64,000 nucleotides of DNA from Pristionchus mayeri. Lineage: Eukaryota; Nematoda; Chromadorea; Rhabditida; Neodiplogasteridae. Positions 1-12,043 of the stretch are shown piece after piece. The notes below the pieces were generated by a model. The model was not told the origin of the DNA. It did no database searches and saw only the letters and a list, made by a program, of their open reading frames with translations. The stretch is from contig BTRK01000006.1 in the NCBI GenBank assembly GCA_036245805.1, forward strand, positions 33,918,901 through 33,982,900, given 5' to 3'. Every line of letters begins with the position of its first letter. Position 1 is the first letter of the stretch. Position numbers and translations under genes: made by a program.

Positions 1-1
1 C

Positions 2-142
2 AGGAACCAGCTCGTGCACGACAAATCGGAGAATGATAGTGGAGAGAGTAGAGAGGAGGAGAAGGTAGATGATCAGAGATGGCCGATGGGACTGTTGAGG
101 GAGATCCGACTGCAGAGGGCGAGACACGGATTGGCCGAGTGA
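2..142 (+). CDS. Possible 3'-terminal coding exon running in from the left edge
   Basis: An open frame runs from base 2 to a TGA at 140-142 and encodes a highly charged segment (Glu/Arg/Asp-rich, ending ...RLQRARHGLAE). No family is recognised. The stop overlaps a strong splice-donor match, GTGAGT at 139-144, so the exon may instead splice onward with the stop not used. Codon composition fits coding sequence better than the flanking DNA, but the exon is short and its 5' part lies outside the window. Confidence 0.35.
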   Translation, partial: RNQLVHDKSENDSGESREEEKVDDQRWPMGLLREIRLQRARHGLAE

Positions 143-160
143 GTGCAGGATCATTGGTCA

Positions 161-173
161 CCCCCCCCCCCCC
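161..173. repeat. Poly-C tract (13 C)
   Basis: Uninterrupted run of 13 cytosines, poly-G on the opposite strand. It is one of about ten G/C homopolymers of 10 or more bases in the window. The rest of the interval up to the palindromic element shows nothing recognisable. Confidence 0.9.
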
Positions 174-348
174 ACTTTAATGCTTTATACGGACCAATTG
201 ATGTAATAAATACGAAATTTCATATCTTTTGTATGCATCGGAAAATTATTTCAGACTTCGATAAACTGGTTTTTACACGAATTATAATTTCGTGGAAATG
301 TATTCACTGAAATTTTTATTTAAATCATTCTATTAGTTGATTGGTGTA

Positions 349-1646
349 CAGTATCGCCGGAAAGTATTCGGCAGCTTTTTCTTTTCGTCATAATTTTTGA
401 ACCACTCCATGTATTGAGCTAAAATTGAACTAGGAATAGTAAATCTAATGGGGAACAATCTTATGCTCTTGCGAACTTATGGAAATTTCTCACTCTTGCG
501 TAGTGATGACGCAATCGCACACCACTTTTTCGAAAAATCATATTTCTTACAGGGTAATTTTACCTTCTGCTCAAACTTCTTGTCTATTGAGACATGTACA
601 AGGACTACTCCGAAAACGATTTTAAAGTTGCTGCGACCTCGCACTTCGTTGCTGCAGCTGCTGCAAGTTTGAAGCCGAAATCGCATAACTCAGCTTCTAG
701 GTAAGCTAGAGACTAGTCCAAAGCAGCAAAATGGTCCTTAACATGACCCTAGATGATCCTGAAAGTTTGGTACCGGTTGCTTTTCATTCACCCCCAGGGC
801 ACGAAAAAGTCACTTTTCCGGATAAATATATGTGGGGGTGTACAATTCCAAGGGTGAATTTGCATAAAATGTGGTTCCTGTACAGGAAGGTGCCCAAACC
901 ATCAAAAAATCGATTCCCAACTTTTGGTGGAGCTGGCTTCACTTTCCGCTTCGTAGCGAACGATTTACCGGCGCGCGCATTTTCTCTACAGGGCGAGAGA
1001 GCGGTGAGAGAGAGCGTGCGCTTCAATAAGTGCACGCGTCGGTAAATCGTTCGCTACGAACCGGAAAGTGAAGCCAGCTCCACCAAAAGTTGGAAATCGA
1101 TTCTTTAATGGGTTTGGCACCTTCCTGTACAAGAACCACATTTTATGCAAATTCACCCTTGGAATTGTACACCCCCAAAGTTGAGTCATCCGGAAAAGTG
1201 ACTTTTTCGTGCCCTGGGGGTAAATGAAAAGCAATCGGTACCAAGCTTTCAGGATCATCTAGGGCCATGTTAAGGACCATTTTGCTGCTTTGGACTAGTC
1301 TATAGCTTCTCTAGAAGCTGAGTTATGTGTTTTTGGCCTGAACCTTGCAGCAGCTGCAGCGACGAGGTGTGAGGTCGCAGCAACTTGAAAATTGTTTTCT
1401 GTAGGCCTAGTGAAGTTTGAGCAGAAGGTAAATTTCCCTGTAAGAAATATGATTTTCCGAAAAAGTAGTGTGCGATTGCGTCATCTCTACGCAAGAGTTA
1501 GAAATTTCCACAAGTTCGCAAGAACATCAGATTGTTCCCCATTAGATTTACTATTCCTAGTTCAATTAATTTTTAGCTCAATACATGGAGTGGTTCAAAA
1601 ATTATGACGAAAAGAAGAAGCTGCCGAATACTTTCCGGCGATACTG
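349..1646. mobile_element. Palindromic foldback element, TA-flanked, non-autonomous
   Basis: The two halves are inverted copies of one another over roughly 630 bp each, meeting in a short GA-rich loop near 990-1030. Both ends read CAGTATCGCCGGAAAG inward and are flanked by TA (347-348 and 1647-1648), as expected for Tc1/mariner-type insertion. The open frames inside are mirror images of one another and resemble no transposase, so they look fortuitous. The inner sequence, including a GATCCTGA segment and a CAGCAGCTGCAG segment, is shared in diverged form with the element at 9232-10476, so the two belong to one family. Confidence 0.85.
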
Positions 1647-1675
1647 TATATGCGTTTTAGATGAAACATCAGGTG

Positions 1676-1750
1676 AATGTCCTCGCTAAAAACATCTCTA
1701 ACGATTTCGTAATCGTACTCAACTTACCATACTTGAATCAGATCTAGGGT
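1676..1750. repeat. Segment shared with 21964-22036
   Basis: About 75 bp, starting near TCGCTAAAAA and running past CAACTTACCATA, recurs with scattered substitutions just after the stop of the small gene at 21271-21976. It lies right beside the palindromic element. It may be a fragment of a duplicated locus or the end of a dispersed repeat. Confidence 0.6.
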
Positions 1751-1971
1751 TGTCTATTCGAAATGCGAAACTCTCATTTGTCGTTCCTATATTCGATTAC
1801 TTCGCAATGCGGTCGAACCTCCCCCAAATTGAATGCGAAACGTGCACTTCGCAATCTTTCGCAATTTCGCAATCAATTTGCATTCTTTCCCCCCTTCTCT
1901 CCCCTCGGAGTTTGGTATAGTTCGTTCAGTTATCACGAGGGGTGAGTATGTTTCGTGAGCCAATATAGTTC

Positions 1972-2020
1972 ATTTTTTCGCAATCACTTCGCAATAATTG
2001 CGAAGCGATTGCGAAAAAAT
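1972..2020. repeat. Perfectly spaced CGCAAT hairpin
   Basis: A 24-bp stem with a single mismatch and essentially no loop, made of paired TTCGCAAT / ATTGCGAA units. The 150 bp to its left (about 1795-1885) carries further copies of TTCGCAAT in one orientation. The remaining sequence up to the helicase stop codon shows only a possible minus-strand AATAAA at 2123-2128. Confidence 0.75.
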
Positions 2021-2426
2021 AGGCCGGTTTGCCCGAACTGCGTAATGGGAAATGAGAATGCAAATCATTTGGTTTAATTTTTTTCTATTAGTAGGTTTAA
2101 TTTGACAAGAAATCATTGAAATTTTATTCATATTTGACATTACCTTCATGAAAACACCTAGAAACAAGCAAACATTGTCATGCCAAGACGGTTCAACAAT
2201 TAGGCTCAATTATCGTCCCATCCTACATCCACTCTGAGGTCGGATTGAACAGGCCTGCATCTGAGATGAACGTGTTGTGAGCACAATAGTCACTCACCTC
2301 GTGTCTCTCAATCTTTTCTCCAACTATTCGGCTCCAATCTTAAGCCTTTGATAAAGGATGTTGTTCTTCTTGAGTGCATGGAGAGTCTCAGCCTCAAAAC
2401 GAATGACTAAAAGGAACCGGAATCAA

Positions 2427-5400
2427 TTACTGTACCATTTGGATCTCCTGTATCTTGGAGATGTACATCTTCTTCATGTGTACTCCGTCCCATCCAGTCT
2501 TCGATTCATCTTCTAACTCTCCAGTATCCTTCAATTTACGGTTGTTATGCCGTTAACAGTGAAATTAATATCGATCTGCTACAAACAGACTCACCGAGTT
2601 CTTCAATCTCAGTTCATTTAATCGTAGATAGGGCAGATAACAGTCGGACAGTCGATATATTTACAATCGTTTCGGGAACAGTGAAGGTCTCAGCTTATCT
2701 CCCCTCTCCTCATTTACCTTCCCAATCACATTCGTGCCATTCCAACAGCTCTTACATCCGATATTCGCAACAGGGAATCCAACGGAGTTCAAATTCTGCA
2801 TTGCTCATTATTTCGTTTCTCTCACATATACTCTTACCCCAATCTTTATCTTCTTGGGGATTTCAACTGAGATCTTATCCCAGATGGAAGGATCAGTTGA
2901 GTAGTACATATGCGAGAAGGGATCGACTTTGATCGCGTGAGAAGGACAAATATAAGAGAAGCACTTCCCATACAGGAGATCGAAGCTGCAAAAGAGACAT
3001 TCACTCGTGCTTGGAGGTTATGATCTACCGATTGACTGCCAAATCTGCTTCCCATCTCTTCGCTTCCTTCTCTTCGTCTTCCGAACTCTCAAGTAATCGA
3101 TCTATTCTAGGACAAGAATTCATTTAGCTAATACCTTCACTAATTGAAGAATGATATCTTGGACATCCATTTCCAGCTTGTTCTTCCCCTCCTTGTGAAT
3201 TCCATCCAAAATGCTCCTCATTCTTACTTCAGCCTTTAAAAACTCCGATGCTTATCTTATATTTTATAATGAAATTAATGAACTCACTGCTAGATTCTCC
3301 CTCTCCCTCTCCAACACAGATTCACTCAATACAATGAGGATACTCCTGCTATCCTTCGCTCTAGCGCGGCCTCAAATTTAATCGTCTTTCCCCTGCTATC
3401 ATTAATTTCCGTGCCACTTCCTCATACCTGCCTGCTGGACCTTCGAGATCACATTGCCAGTCATGTTGTACTTGATGATCAGATTGCACTGGGGCACGTC
3501 AATTCCCTCGTTGGCTACCGAAGTCGCCACTATCACCTATGAATCATCATTGTCACTGCAAGCGGAACTTGAACAATTACCGAAATCCTCCCCTCCTTGA
3601 AGTCATTAAGGGTCTTCATCTGCTCACTGGAACTCTGATTAATCAGAGAATTGCCCTTCGATGTACCTGAATATATATTCGACGGGAATGATGTACACAG
3701 ACTTACTCATGATGTATCCGCAGTTATTGCCCGTAGGGAGGATTCCCTGGATGTAATCAGCAAGATGCTTGCAAACTTCTCGAGTCTCTACGAAGACGAT
3801 GCAGCGAGAGTCCCCGCGCATAGACAGCACTTCCTGATGCACTCTTACCTCTCTCTCCCCCTCATACCCCCTAACCTCTCTCAGTTTGGCCAGCATCCTC
3901 TTATCCTCCTCATACCCTTCCAATCTTTTCAATTCTATACGATACTTCTCGCGAAATTTATTGAGATACTCATTATTTTCACTCATCTTCTTTTTCATCT
4001 CATCACACATCTGAAAGTTTAGATATTCCAGAGTTGTCTATCCTTATCTACAAATGTGTGAACATGTCAATGCAAAAACTGACATGAGATAGTGCTTTGG
4101 ACGCAGGAAGCAAATCGTTCATATCCAGAGTTTTTAAATAAGCCTGAAATACCGCGTTAGCTGAATCGAGATGGGAAGTTACCAACGAGTATCATGTCTA
4201 CCGCGTCTATCAACTGAGATCTCACTCTCCCATCCAGCATTTTATTCTCCAGAAACTGAAAATATTTAGGCATGGCAAATTGCGCGAAGTTGATAACACT
4301 GCAGACAACAACAATAATCTGAATCGACTGTATTCCTCACTTGCTTGATATGGTTTAGGGTTCCCTTGAATCTCGGACTGTTACCAGATTGAATTTCTTT
4401 TAGGGATTGGAATGTAACCTGAAATGCATCAGAGTAATCTTCCATTGTTCTTGAGAAATTGCCTACCTTCCAATCAAATTTACTAATTTCTGAAGGGTCG
4501 AGTGATTTTGTGATAAAACTACGAAGTCTGTAAGTAATGATCAATTGTACTCCTCACTAATCCCTTTCACTCTCACTCATCAATGCACTCAAGGATCTTC
4601 TGAGTGAATGGGCAATCCTTGAGTGGAGGACGAGATATTTCGTCCATTTCTGAATGCGTATTCATTCACAATCATTCTATAAACAGACTGACGATCAGTT
4701 GGTCGATTCACGTGTCTCTCCAGTTCCTCCGTGTGATTGACAACAGTTGAGATACAAGTTGCACCCATGTTTGCCATCAGCCTCTTCACGTGGCCCACTC
4801 CATTGTTCTGAGAGGAGTAAGAATAGGACGGAAGAATAGACATTCCCATTCTAAAACTACTCTACTACTAACCACATCCTTCAATCCGTTCTTTCCAATC
4901 CCGAGTGAAGCAGTCATTCCCACAATCTGCAATGCACATATATTACGGGATAATGAAAAGAGTCGAAAGGGAGAGAATGTTATACCTGGGGAATATCCCC
5001 GTTATTCTCCTTAGCTGCATTCTTGGCACTCCTAACTAATGTCATCAACTGTGCATAAGGGTGATTTTCGCAAGTATGGTGGCACTCATCAAGGATGAGG
5101 AGAGAAAAATCAGCGACGAAGAGACGGCCCTCACTACGCACTGATTGTAGACAATTGCTGAACAGATTCGCATAACCAACTATGAATATTTTCTAAGAAC
5201 TCATATCCACTCATATTTGTTACAAAGTCAACACGGAAAACATAATTAACACGTGTATCACGAGTCAGTGGAGGTGTGCGGGAACATTTTCAAAAAAGTT
5301 ATTCCAGATTCGATTCATATTTTAGTGTTAGAATACACTAGACGTAAGATTTCGATAAATATGGTTCATTTGTCCCAGAGCCGGCTTTTAGGAATTTTCC

Positions 5401-8400
5401 AGTTTTGCATCCGGCTATGATGTATCTCAGCTCACAGATGAGCTATAAAGATAGCACTGGGCTCAAAATGTGTGGAAAATTATTTCCAAAAACTTTCATG
5501 TTTAGTGCAAGTCGATTAGACAAAATATAAAAATCATCCGGATGAAAAACATGTTTTGCAGTCAAAAAATAAATATTCTCTCTATCAAGCGGTATCGTGC
5601 TACAGAATTTTAATGCAGATTATGAAAGAAGAAGTGTATTTGTATGAAATAAAAATATAAAAACTGAATTCGAAGTGTCTTCAACTTGGCAATTTTTACT
5701 CAAACACGTCACTATGAAGAAAAAGTGGGGAAAATGACTTTTTCGAAACTCTGATTTTTCTTCTTGTAATGTTCAAATATTGTTGTTGGTGAAAGTTATG
5801 TTTAGAAAATCGTGTTTTGGAGCAGGGTTCTACACTCAGTTTTTGATTAAAAAATTATATTCAAAATTTTGCACAATTTTGAAATATCTTTGCACGTCGC
5901 GCCCATCCTCGAAGAACCATGCTCCAAAAAACGCTTTTCTACAATACTTTTCACGAACAACAATATTTGAACGTTACAAGAAGAAAAATCTGAGTTTCGA
6001 AAAAGTCATTTTTTCGACTTTTTCTTCATAGTGGCATGTTTGAGTAAAAATTGCGAAGTTGAAGACACTTCGAATTCAGTTTTTATATTTTTCATACATA
6101 TGCATTTCGTCTTTCATAATTTGCATTAAAATTTTGTAGCACGATACCGCTTGATAGAGAGAATATTTATTTTTTTACGACAAAACAGGTTTTTCACCCG
6201 TATGATTTTTATTTTTTGTCTAATCGACTTGCACTAAACATGAAAGTTTTTGGAAATAATTTTCCACACATTTTGAGCCCGGTGCTATCTTTATAGCTCA
6301 TCTGTGAGCTGAGATACATCAGAGCCGGATGCAAAACCGGAAAATTCCTAAAAGCCGGCTCTGGGACAAATGAACCATATTTATCGAAATCTTACGTCTA
6401 GTGTATTCTAACACTAAAATATGAGTCGAAACTGGCGTAACTTTTTTGAAAATGTTCCCGAGGCGGTCATTTTTCATCCACTGACTCGTGATACACGTGT
6501 TAAGGTTAACTTGCTTAAAGTATGAACTGACATAAGAAGTTGCGGTGTAAGAATCACTAGATTGTTGGAGAGAAGGGAGTTTATTCTATCGGTTTCACTC
6601 AGTTGGAAATTGCCTTCAAAACTCATTCATGCAACTTGCATATACTTATTCGATCACTTCTAATTCTCACCGTGCAGATAATCCATATAAGCGACATCCT
6701 TGAGGCAACGATACAATTCACGACCATGCTGCTCTACGAGAGGTACCGTAGGAGCGACCAGTGCCACCTGAGGTGTATATCTATCGTCTATGCCTGTCGA
6801 TCCGTATCGAGTGGTCCTCCGTGCTCCCGCCTTCCTTACCCTCGCTCCCTGGCCCTCGTCTCTCCTCGACTCGATATGTTGTCTAATGATGTATGCAGCC
6901 ACGACAGTCTTCCCCGATCCCGTGGGAGCAACTATCACCGTGTTCTTTCCAGCATCTGCTTCCTGTGAAGGATATTTTTAAAAAATATTTAGATGCAAGT
7001 TAATACCTTGATTAGTTCCTTCTGGTACTGTCGTAGTTCGGGAATCTGGCTTTCAATCTCCACTGCAATTATCATTCACTATCGTCTCCATCGATAATTC
7101 TCACAAAAAGGTGCATCTTTTTGTCTCTCGAATTCTTCTGGATCTCTGAACTTCGTGATAACTTCGTTGTTCGCCTCTTCTGTTACATCCGTATTGGTGA
7201 GCGATTTGACTATGGCATCTCGTTCAACTGAAATGGAAGTCGGTCATTGTTTACGACATATTACCATACCCATCTTGCATGCGTAATCGGGAAGAAGAAA
7301 CATGAGAGCAGGAGCATTATGCAACCTATTCGGTCCTTGGAGGCAGGCCTGAGCAAAGTGGTACACTAGGGAAGGGAAACCGTCGCTGAAAACATGATTT
7401 TTATAGGAAGGACATTTCGTTCAACTGACATTTCGTTCTCCTCACTTTTGAGTTTGGGAAGAGTTCTTAAAATGGCTCGAGTGTCTGAGAACAAGAAACA
7501 AATTTACAATAATTAGTCATAAATAACTGTATTGAAAACTTTGGAATTAAAATATCTGATATACTCTGAATAATATGATATAAAAGATCGATCTACAATA
7601 AGAAATGCAATGACTATGCAGGCTGACAAAGAAAGTTTAAATTGGTGGGGAAGTGGATCAGAGAAAATTTTCGAGCAAGTCGAACAATAATCATTTAGGG
7701 AGGACTCTAACTAGGAAAGGGGGGGGGGGTGGTCGAAGGAAATTAGGGGAAATGGAGGTGACCAAACTGGTCTCACCTCTCCTGACGATCGAAGAGACGA
7801 CTCCATCCTCTCTCACGTCTTCTTCCAATCGATGCTCTGGCTCTGAAAAAGTAGATTTTACAATTTAGAAACAATGCGCACATGGAAACCACTATCTCCA
7901 TATAAATGCCTACCAATTTTATCGTACAAATAAGAAATACGACTAGGAAAATAACTAAAAAAACGGAGGAAAATCTGACGAATTGGACGAACCAAAGCAT
8001 CACGGATGTATACAACGCGTTAGAGTGCATGAACAGAGGTAATTGATAGCAAAACATAAAGGTTATAAAGGTTAGCTAAGAAGAGTAATCAATAATCACA
8101 GCAATACTTACTTACGCGTTAGAGATGGAGCGAAAAACGGATCAGGCCGGCTAATCCTATCAATTATGAGTGTTGAACGCATCGAAACCGCACCAAAACG
8201 GGAACAGTGATAGACCAGTTCACGTAGACTAGGAACAAGCAAGAAAATGCATAAAATAATCGATGAAAACGCGATAAAAATCGATAAATCGATAAAACAG
8301 CCAGCCGAATATATCGTTCCGAGAGTATCCTTTCAATGCCTCATCGACGGTAAATAGCGGAACTTGCTTAGAATTTCTCCCGGAGCTTCAAAAAAATCAA

Positions 8401-10688
8401 ATGAGGAGCACAATTAAACGAAAGTATAAATCTTCGTTTGCTTTCGCGTTTTGGACTGATATGAGACCATTAAATATGAATATTGCCCGACGAACTTATA
8501 ATTTTTCGTATAAACGGCTTTTTAACCTCATTTTTTCAATTTTGACCTACTTAGAGGAGTCAGACCTAGTTCGTCGAGCAACCACTCGATTTGTCTCGGG
8601 GAAAGCTATCGCATTCTTTTTTGGTCGCGAATTACGCATGTGCTCCTCAAATCTCGCTTTAGATGGGAAAACTGTCCGAGCCCAGTGGGCGGAGCTTGTG
8701 GTGCCTACTTATACGTCTTCACAGTAGCTTCGTCCGTCGCTCCTTCCATGTGCAGTTCCGAATAGAGTACCGCTTCAATTTATCATTACTCGTATAAAGA
8801 AAAAAATATCTATTGCATAATTAAAGGAACCAACACCCACGAAAATGACTTCCACTATTATTTCAGAATATGATAATGGGGTTTAATTAGTTGGACTGAA
8901 ATAATTAATAAAAATATAAATCCAATATTATAACCAGGGCCACAAAGTATCAGGTTCAGTAGCCTGTTCATGCCTGCTCTCTCACTTGTCTACGGTCTCT
9001 CACTCGTTTTTTCGTGATCAGGGGACGCGCGCCAATGTACATAATGTTCGTGGGTGTCGTCGGGAAACGTTAAGACTCACTGTTTTTGTTCTTAATCTCC
9101 TCGTGCAATATACGAAAGGTCTCCTCATTGCTCAGAATTTCACGAACAAACCAATCCCAGAATTTTTTATAATCAACGCCGTTCGCATCTGAAGCAATCT
9201 GATCAAATGATATTCAGTATTATGCCATATATAGTAGCACCAGAAAGTTTGTAGACTATTTGTAATTTTTATAAAATGTTTTCTACAGTTGATTTAATAA
9301 GTTGGATGTTGTGGCACTATATACCAAATCCATCGAGGAATACGATGTGAGTATTGTGCCATGACTTGCATCATCCCCCATTGCGTAGTTATGACGCGAT
9401 CGAAGAGCACTTTTTCGGAAAGTCAGATCTCATCTTCTTGACAAGCTAGAGACTTGTTCAAAGCATCAAAATTATCGCCATCGTGAATCCAGATGATCCT
9501 GATAATATGAAAACTATATTCCATAATTTGCCCTCAGGGCATAGAAAAATCACTTTTTGCATGACCATTATTTGGACATTCATAACTATGTGGGGAAATA
9601 TAGATAAATGTCTGGTTTTTGCGTGGGCATGTTCAAAATAAAGATATGATATCCAACTTTTTCGAGTGTTAGGATATCGTTCCTGTGCGGGGCGATCGTT
9701 TTTCGGAGGTGTACTGTGGTCCTGATTGCATGATCTTTCGAAAACAAGTTTGTGGGAAAGTTAAGGAAAACTCTTTTTATTATGTGTGCATGTTCAACAG
9801 GTGCTAAAAAACTGATTACCAACTTTTTGAAATGTTTTAATTACTTTGGACACAATAGGCGAGAGAGTAAAGATGACTAGAGTTCAAAAATAGGGGGTCG
9901 GAGACTCGAATATGCCTCCGATAAACCATCCTCACGGGCAGGAAAGATTTCCAAACACTACTCTTGCCACATAGCTATGAATGTCCAAATAATGGTTATG
10001 CACAAAAGTGATTTTTCTATGCCCTGAGGGCAAATTATGGAACATCGTTTTCATATTATCAGGATCATCTGGATTCACGATGGCGATCATTTTGATGCTT
10101 TGAACAAGTCTCTAGCTTGTCTGGAAGCCGAGATCTGAATTTGCGACCTCGATTTTGCAGCGCGGCTGCAGCCTAGATGTGACCGCGTAGCAACTTCAAA
10201 ATATATTTCTGGGTAGGCCTCAGGCATGTCTCCAACCTCAGAAAGTTTGACGAGCAGCAAAAAATCTATGAAAGAATAATGGATGTTTGAAAAAAGTGCT
10301 CTTCGATTACGTCATCACTACGCAATGGTTGATGACGCAAGTGATGACGCAATACTCACACCGTATTCGTCGATGGATTTGGAATATAGTGCCACAACAT
10401 CCAACTTATTAAATCAACGATAGAACATTTTTTAAATAAAAATTACAAATCGTCTACAAACTTTCTGGTGCTACTGTATGTAAGCTGTTTATGTAAATGT
10501 ATATTACCGAAATTTTTTTTGTTTGTAAACATGGTATTAAACTGACTGAGCGAAGTTAGGTACTGCAGATTCATTGATGTGTGCTGATCGAGAACCTGTT
10601 CGATCTCCAGTTGGAAGAGTCGGGAATAAGCCATCAATTGGGGATTAATATCACCATCATCGGTCATAAGTGGTAAATGGTCGACCAT
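2427..10688 (-). CDS. drh: RIG-I-like / Dicer-related DEAD-box helicase, 26 exons, about 962 aa
   Basis: Exons, 5' to 3': 10688-10508, 9188-9081, 7840-7777, 7484-7446, 7385-7270, 7227-7105, 7062-7007, 6962-6671, 6613-6528, 5192-4986, 4926-4873, 4807-4693, 4649-4577, 4527-4467, 4418-4345, 4298-4187, 4143-4084, 4010-3707, 3666-3581, 3536-3428, 3370-3288, 3233-3135, 3087-3029, 2985-2838, 2795-2718, 2528-2427. Seen: Q motif LRQYQ, motif I APTGSGKT, Ia [12 protein letters not shown], Ib [62 protein letters not shown], then a C-terminal domain with GKC..YIC and GCKSCW zinc ligands. This order is that of RIG-I-like receptors and nematode DRH-1/DRH-3, cytoplasmic dsRNA-stimulated ATPases of antiviral and small-RNA pathways. 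The start ATG directly follows TTTTTCTAG, a possible trans-splice site. Frame is kept only if exon 3 uses the acceptor at CAGAG rather than CAG. Intron 15 has a GC donor (GCAAGT). Family assignment is secure; orthology to drh-1 or drh-3 is not. Confidence 0.92.
5250..6499. mobile_element. TTAA-flanked foldback element in drh intron 9
   Basis: Ends read CACGTGTATCACGAGTCAG inward and are flanked on both sides by TTAA (5246-5249, 6500-6503). The halves are inverted repeats through most of the 1.25 kb: for example, the CAGAGCCGGCTTTTAGGAA block at 5380 returns inverted near 6360. No transposase frame is visible. A diverged relative with the same ends and the same TTAA flanks lies at 58554-59831. 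TTAA duplication is the hallmark of piggyBac-type transposition, so a non-autonomous piggyBac-like element is inferred. Confidence 0.85.
7719..7729. repeat. Poly-G tract in drh intron 3
   Basis: Run of 11 G on the plus strand, inside the short intron between exons 3 and 4 of the helicase gene. Confidence 0.85.
9232..10476. mobile_element. TA-flanked foldback element in drh intron 1
   Basis: Arms of about 370-510 bp (roughly 9232-9600 and 9965-10476) are inverted copies around an unpaired centre. The inward end is CAGTAGCACCAGAAAG, with C to T at the first base of the left copy, and TA lies on both sides (9230-9231 and 10477-10478). The right end stops only about 30 nt from the exon 1 splice donor. 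Internal blocks match the element at 349-1646 (GATCCTGA, CTCAGGGCA, TGCAGC), so these are two members of one Tc1/mariner-type non-autonomous family. Confidence 0.85.
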
Positions 10689-12043
10689 CTAGAAAAACAA
10701 ACACTCGAGAGTAATATCACATAAATAAAAACAACATCAACAACGTTGTAAAATATAATGAATTCAGAAATATATTGAAGATTTTAAAGAAAAAATTCAT
10801 TTTCGCTTGAGAAGTAGTCATAATGTTTCAAATAGATAACCATTCCCAGTTAGTTTTTTGGCCGGGAAACGTTTTGGCCGGGAAACGAGAGATTCCCACA
10901 GTCGGAAAGGTTCCTGAGAGGGTAGGGTATCGACATCCCTTCAAACTCAAATCCAAGTATCCAGCTTTTGGGGATCTTGTGCAGGAACATAAGAGATGCT
11001 AAATCCGAAATTTCATATCTCTATCACAACCGGAAGTGCCTCAGGCTGACCCCACTTTTTGTCGGTTTCGCGGCGTCAAGGATTTTGCGATGTTGGTCGC
11101 GAGCATCGTAGAGAGACGTACTATAGCTCATTCGATAGAGCGTATACGGTTGCCCGCCTAGATACTTTTCAGAATTGTGAAATTCCTACTGGAAAGGTGC
11201 GAAAATCGCCTTCAAAGTTCGAAATTTTGACCCCTCTGGCGGTTAGAACACATTTTCGGCTATCCAAGCTCTCAATGGAAAATCCAAGTTCCTACCGACC
11301 TACTGTAGACTAATGTTGACACGACGAATCCAATGAGCTTAATTTCGAAAAGATTGGTTTCCATCTGTAGGTGCTGACGCCTTTCAAACATTTTCCCGCG
11401 CGAATTTATCCCTCTCCCTCCTCCTTCTCTCTCCCTCCCCCACGCCTCTCTCTCAGGTTAGGTCAACGGTTGTAAACATGGCGAGTCGTCTCTAGTTGTC
11501 AACCTACTATGAAATACAAAGTGCAAAGTAATGTAAAACTAGTGCCTTTTTTGAAATCAGCATCTTAAATTACCCATGGCTGCATGGTTTGTTGGGGTCG
11601 AACGGGCACTTTCTGTTTTGTACTATTGTACCCTCTAGGAGAACACGTGGGCTCAAAAGATTTTCCGCAAGACAAATAAATTCTTCAGGCGTGGGACAGA
11701 TGCCAGCTGTGCAAATTACAAATTAAGTGTATTAGTTAACCTTACACAACCGGACATCCGTACACCAAAACCGGCGTTCAGTGCATTTAAATCCGGATCT
11801 GGCTTTCAAGTGTGGGGGGACCGGCCAATTTAGCCGGCATTTAGTGTAGTGCGTCGCCATTTTGCCTCTTTACGGTAAGGGTGGCAAAACCATTCAAATT
11901 TATTTCCGTGTCCCACGTTTTTATACATGTGTAAACCCACGTGGAGAGGAAAGTGCGGAGGAGGGAGTTGAAAGCTTCCGACCTGAGTTGCTTTACATTT
12001 GCCCTCATTTACAATACATAGTGGCATGATAAACATATTTTCT
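10689..12043. other. Upstream region of drh; no gene seen
   Basis: Noncoding in appearance. It should contain the helicase promoter, but no TATA box or other recognisable element stands out. A pyrimidine-rich stretch lies near 11410-11455. The small open frames here show no family resemblance. Confidence 0.5.

Noticed and set aside
731..1258. Overlapping plus and minus open frames of 90-104 residues inside the first palindromic element
   Set aside because: They are mirror images produced by the inverted repeat and show no transposase or other domain.
2330..2426. An extra C-terminal helicase exon (IRFEAETLHALKK...)
   Set aside because: Reaching it needs a 29-nt intron and breaks the frame; the TAA at 2427-2429 gives a natural end after the zinc domain.
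4266..4544. A 92-residue continuous minus-strand frame across helicase exons 14-15
   Set aside because: It reads through the short intron 4419-4466; the spliced exons give the conserved sequence and the continuous frame ends in a false tail.
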